A stretch of 22,376 bases of DNA. Source: UBA12078 sp964556955. Lineage in GTDB: Bacteria; Patescibacteriota; Dojkabacteria; SC72. How positions within the stretch are numbered: position 1 is the first letter of the stretch; every line of letters starts with the position of its first letter. This document shows, piece after piece, positions 20,443 to 22,376 of the stretch. Location of the stretch: contig CAZKXP010000007.1 of assembly GCA_964556955.1 (NCBI GenBank), positions 1 through 22,376 on the forward strand. Direction: 5' to 3'. A program made the translations under genes and the position numbers. Under the pieces are notes generated by a model, which was not told the DNA's origin, ran no database searches, and saw nothing but the letters and a program-made list of their open reading frames with translations.

Positions 20443-21834
20443 ATGAGCAATCTTGAGAAAGCATTAAACAAAAAAGGGAAGAGAGCAAACTCTGTTGTAG
20501 TAATGGGAGCTATCCTTGGAGATGAGGGTAAGGGTAGAATTACAGATGAGTTAACATCATATTTTCTTAGGAAATTTAAGAAGGTAATAGTGTATAGGGA
20601 TAATGGAGGTGCAAATGCTGGGCACACCATATCTATGAAGGGGAAGAAGATTGGTTTACATCAGATTGGTTCTGGTATATTACAGAAGAATTGTGTAGTT
20701 GTTCTAGGCAAAGGAATGGTAATACACCCCATTGATATTCTTGATGAGATTAAGGAAATCAAGAGAGTATTTGGTTTTAGAAAATTACCCGCCAAATTAA
20801 TGATTGATGAGATGGCAACTCTAAATTTGGACACCCATAGAGCTTTTGAAATGGCACTTAAGGAAGGTAATAGTAGCTCTTTGGGTAGTAAAGCTGCAAC
20901 GGGTCGAGGTATTGCTCCTAGTTATGCGGATGTACTTTACAGATTTCCACTGAGGATTAGAGATCTGTACAGGGATAATTGGAAAGAGCTATTTAAAGAA
21001 CACTATCAAAGATATGATAGTTGGATTAAGGGTATGGGTATTGAGATGAAGGAGATAATGGTAAGAAGATTCGGTAAGGGTGAGACGGTCATAGGTAGTG
21101 AGAGGAAATTTTTAAATAATATTGAAAATGTGCGAGATGAACTTAGGCAGTATGTATATCCTATGTATGAATATATTAAAAAAGAGTGGAACTCTGATAC
21201 CCCATTCATATTTGAGAAAGCACAGGCAGTGGGGTTAGATCCTAGATGGGCTTTGTATCCTGATTGCTCAGCATCTAATTGTTGTATTGATGGGATTACT
21301 GCTTCTACCGAAGGAATTATTGATCATAGAGATATCTCTGGAAAGTTTGGGGTTATCAAATCTACATATACCTCGAGTGTTGGTAAGAGAAGATTACCAA
21401 CTGTGATGGAAGAAGAATTCGCCCAAGGTATTCGTGATGATGCATATGAATATGGTACAACTACTGGAAGACCGCGTGATATCGCATATATGGATCTGGT
21501 TATGTTGAAGTATTTCTGTGAGGTAAGTGATATTGAAGAGTTGGTATTCACACATATGGATATTGTATATGATCAGCCTGTTAAGCTTTGTGTTGGTTAC
21601 AAAAAGGGTAAGAAAGCAAGTTACTATCGTCCGGATCAAGAATTCTTAGATGATATTGTTCCTGTATATGAATCCTTAAATCCTTGGGACAGGGAGAAGC
21701 TAAAAAAAGCAGATAGTTTTAAAGAGGTACAACCTCAGGCCAGACGGTTTATTTCCTTTATTTCAAAATTTACAGAAACAACACCCGTCATGTTAACTTT
21801 TGGACCGGACAGAAATGATACTATTGTAATTTAA
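20443..21834 (+). CDS. purA: Adenylosuccinate synthetase, divergent
   Basis: The enzyme joins IMP and aspartate with GTP to form adenylosuccinate, the first step from IMP to AMP. The 463 aa product keeps catalytic Asp27 in GDEGKG (26-31), His61 in GGANAGHTI (55-63), the RGIAPSYAD motif (canonical RGIGPAYAD) and GTTTGRPRD near residue 339. Several normally invariant stretches differ: QWGDEGKG is ILGDEGKG, and FEGAQG is FEKAQA. The protein is about 30 residues longer than typical bacterial PurA. It starts at ATG 20443 (TACATT lies 7 nt upstream); a TTG at 20410 lies inside the preceding gene. purB is not in the window. Confidence 0.86.
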   Translation: MSNLEKALNKKGKRANSVVVMGAILGDEGKGRITDELTSYFLRKFKKVIVYRDNGGANAGHTISMKGKKIGLHQIGSGILQKNCVVVLGKGMVIHPIDILDEIKEIKRVFGFRKLPAKLMIDEMATLNLDTHRAFEMALKEGNSSSLGSKAATGRGIAPSYADVLYRFPLRIRDLYRDNWKELFKEHYQRYDSWIKGMGIEMKEIMVRRFGKGETVIGSERKFLNNIENVRDELRQYVYPMYEYIKKEWNSDTPFIFEKAQAVGLDPRWALYPDCSASNCCIDGITASTEGIIDHRDISGKFGVIKSTYTSSVGKRRLPTVMEEEFAQGIRDDAYEYGTTTGRPRDIAYMDLVMLKYFCEVSDIEELVFTHMDIVYDQPVKLCVGYKKGKKASYYRPDQEFLDDIVPVYESLNPWDREKLKKADSFKEVQPQARRFISFISKFTETTPVMLTFGPDRNDTIVI

Positions 21835-21871
21835 AATATTATTATCAGTTGTATCAATTTTTTATACTTTC

Positions 21872-21880
21872 TGGTATAAT
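21872..21880 (+). promoter_or_regulatory. Extended -10 promoter of the DEAD-box helicase gene
   Basis: TGGTATAAT is a perfect extended -10. Transcription would begin near 21887, leaving a 5' UTR of about 107 nt. Confidence 0.65.
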
Positions 21881-21899
21881 CAAATTTGTTTGATGTAGA

Positions 21900-21975
21900 T
21901 TGAAGCGGAATTAAGACCCTATGAGGTTAACAATATTTTATTTTCGGTTTGTCTATGTAAACTGAAAAATAAAAT
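21900..21975 (+). promoter_or_regulatory. Structured 5' UTR of the DEAD-box helicase: conserved blocks plus long AU hairpin
   Basis: Blocks TTGAAGCG (21900-21907), AAGAC (21913-21917) and CTATGAG (21919-21925) match those in the RRM-gene UTR with 18 of 20 bases identical. Downstream, 21935-21950 pairs with 21959-21975 in a 16-bp stem with one bulged A and one G-U pair, closed by an 8-nt loop. No T tract follows, so it is not a terminator. Control of translation or mRNA stability is inferred. Confidence 0.45.
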
Positions 21976-21993
21976 TAATTGTTAATTACTGTT

Positions 21994-22376
21994 ATGGAAA
22001 ACAGGTACAAATCATACGGGCATAATCGTACAAATAGATTTCCCCCAAGAAGAAGTTACGGAAGAAATACTAGAAAAAGTTCTGGTATTAATACAAATCA
22101 ATACATAGCGAAAGCTATACAAACGGAGACATCTAACATATATGTTACAGATGCTCTTTTTAACGACTTTAATTTAGTTCCAATACTTCAGAAGAATATT
22201 CTAAGTAAAAGATATTCAATACCTACTAAGATTCAGAATGAAGCTATCCCTGCTATATTAGAGGGAAAAGATATTCTTGGTATCGCAAGTACAGGTTCTG
22301 GTAAGACAGCAGCATTTTTGTTACCGATGATCAACAAATTTTTAAACGATGGTACACAAACATGCTTAATAGTTGT
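21994..22376 (+). CDS. DEAD-box ATP-dependent RNA helicase (5' part, truncated by window end)
   Basis: 127 complete codons are visible. An N-terminal Arg/Asn-rich tail (residues 1-35, with RFPPRRSYGRNTRKS) precedes the helicase core. The isolated Phe and Q-motif region FNDFNLVPILQ ... YSIPTKIQNEAIP is followed by motif I ASTGSGKTAAF, and the sequence then runs off the window in the LIV strand before motif Ia. DEAD-box helicases unwind short RNA duplexes in ribosome assembly and mRNA decay and are often cold-inducible. The basic tail is at the N-terminus rather than the more usual C-terminus. The leader shares elements with the RRM gene. Confidence 0.93.
   Translation, partial: MENRYKSYGHNRTNRFPPRRSYGRNTRKSSGINTNQYIAKAIQTETSNIYVTDALFNDFNLVPILQKNILSKRYSIPTKIQNEAIPAILEGKDILGIASTGSGKTAAFLLPMINKFLNDGTQTCLIV

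Noticed and set aside
20443..21834. PurZ (phage 2-aminoadenine pathway) instead of PurA
   Set aside because: PurZ replaces the catalytic Asp of GDEGKG; here that Asp is present, and no DatZ/MazZ or phage genes are nearby.
1..22376. Alternative genetic code with TGA as glycine (as in some Candidate Phyla Radiation groups)
   Set aside because: The 92-aa gene ends at TGA, other genes end at TAA or TAG with normal lengths, and no conserved gene needs a TGA read through.
1..22376. CRISPR array, insertion sequence or rRNA
   Set aside because: No regularly spaced repeats, transposase-like ORF with terminal inverted repeats, or rRNA-like sequence was seen; the only tandem repeat is two copies of 12 bp.

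Overview
AT-rich bacterial chromosomal DNA with short intergenic gaps and standard stop codons (TAA, TAG and TGA all end genes). It contains one 100-N assembly gap at 18796-18895, so it comes from a draft or metagenome assembly. The mix of core housekeeping genes, many small or orphan membrane and surface proteins and almost no biosynthetic operons suggests a small-genome lineage such as the Candidate Phyla Radiation (Patescibacteria). That placement is inference; no rRNA or ribosomal protein marker is present. I see no prophage, IS element, CRISPR array or rRNA.

Layout. 1-2499 (+): 4-TM holin-superfamily-IV-like protein, SecG, and a membrane-anchored family-5 solute-binding protein. 2502-5274 (-): two tiny single-TM proteins, an OmpR-like regulator with a degenerate receiver, peptide deformylase, a surface protein and tRNA-Leu(CAG). 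5380-5922 (-): QueH. 5991-8109 (+): NatA/NatB-like ABC exporter. 8247-8525 (+): RRM RNA-binding protein with a GNRA-loop terminator, followed by a ~295 bp repeat-bearing spacer. 8876-13248 (-): TypA/BipA, two LiaF-like envelope proteins and a TspO-related membrane protein. 13359-15458 (-): a small unknown protein, an M16-type peptidase and a membrane-anchored two-cysteine protein. 15580-16062 (+): unknown protein. 16059-18682 (-): the overlapping iscS-iscU-mnmA operon (sulfur mobilisation, Fe-S scaffold and tRNA 2-thiolation). 18749-19024 (+): gene(s) broken by the N gap. 19092-21834 (+): FAD-dependent dehydrogenase (COG2509-like) and a divergent adenylosuccinate synthetase. 21994-end (+): the start of a DEAD-box RNA helicase.

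Two themes recur. First, most genes are preceded by an extended -10 (TGnTAnnnT) with no good -35, often 6-8 nt before the start codon and usually without a Shine-Dalgarno. Many mRNAs are therefore probably leaderless, which also helps choose start codons. Second, two genes depart from this: the RRM protein and the DEAD-box helicase both carry ~95-105 nt 5' UTRs. These share a three-block sequence element at the same distance from the start codon, followed by an AU-rich hairpin with an 8-nt loop. That looks like a common post-transcriptional, possibly temperature-responsive, control of RNA chaperones.

The best candidate for an undescribed system is the unit at 4250-5335: two 42-44 aa membrane peptides upstream of the atypical response regulator, with an inverted repeat overlapping the -10.
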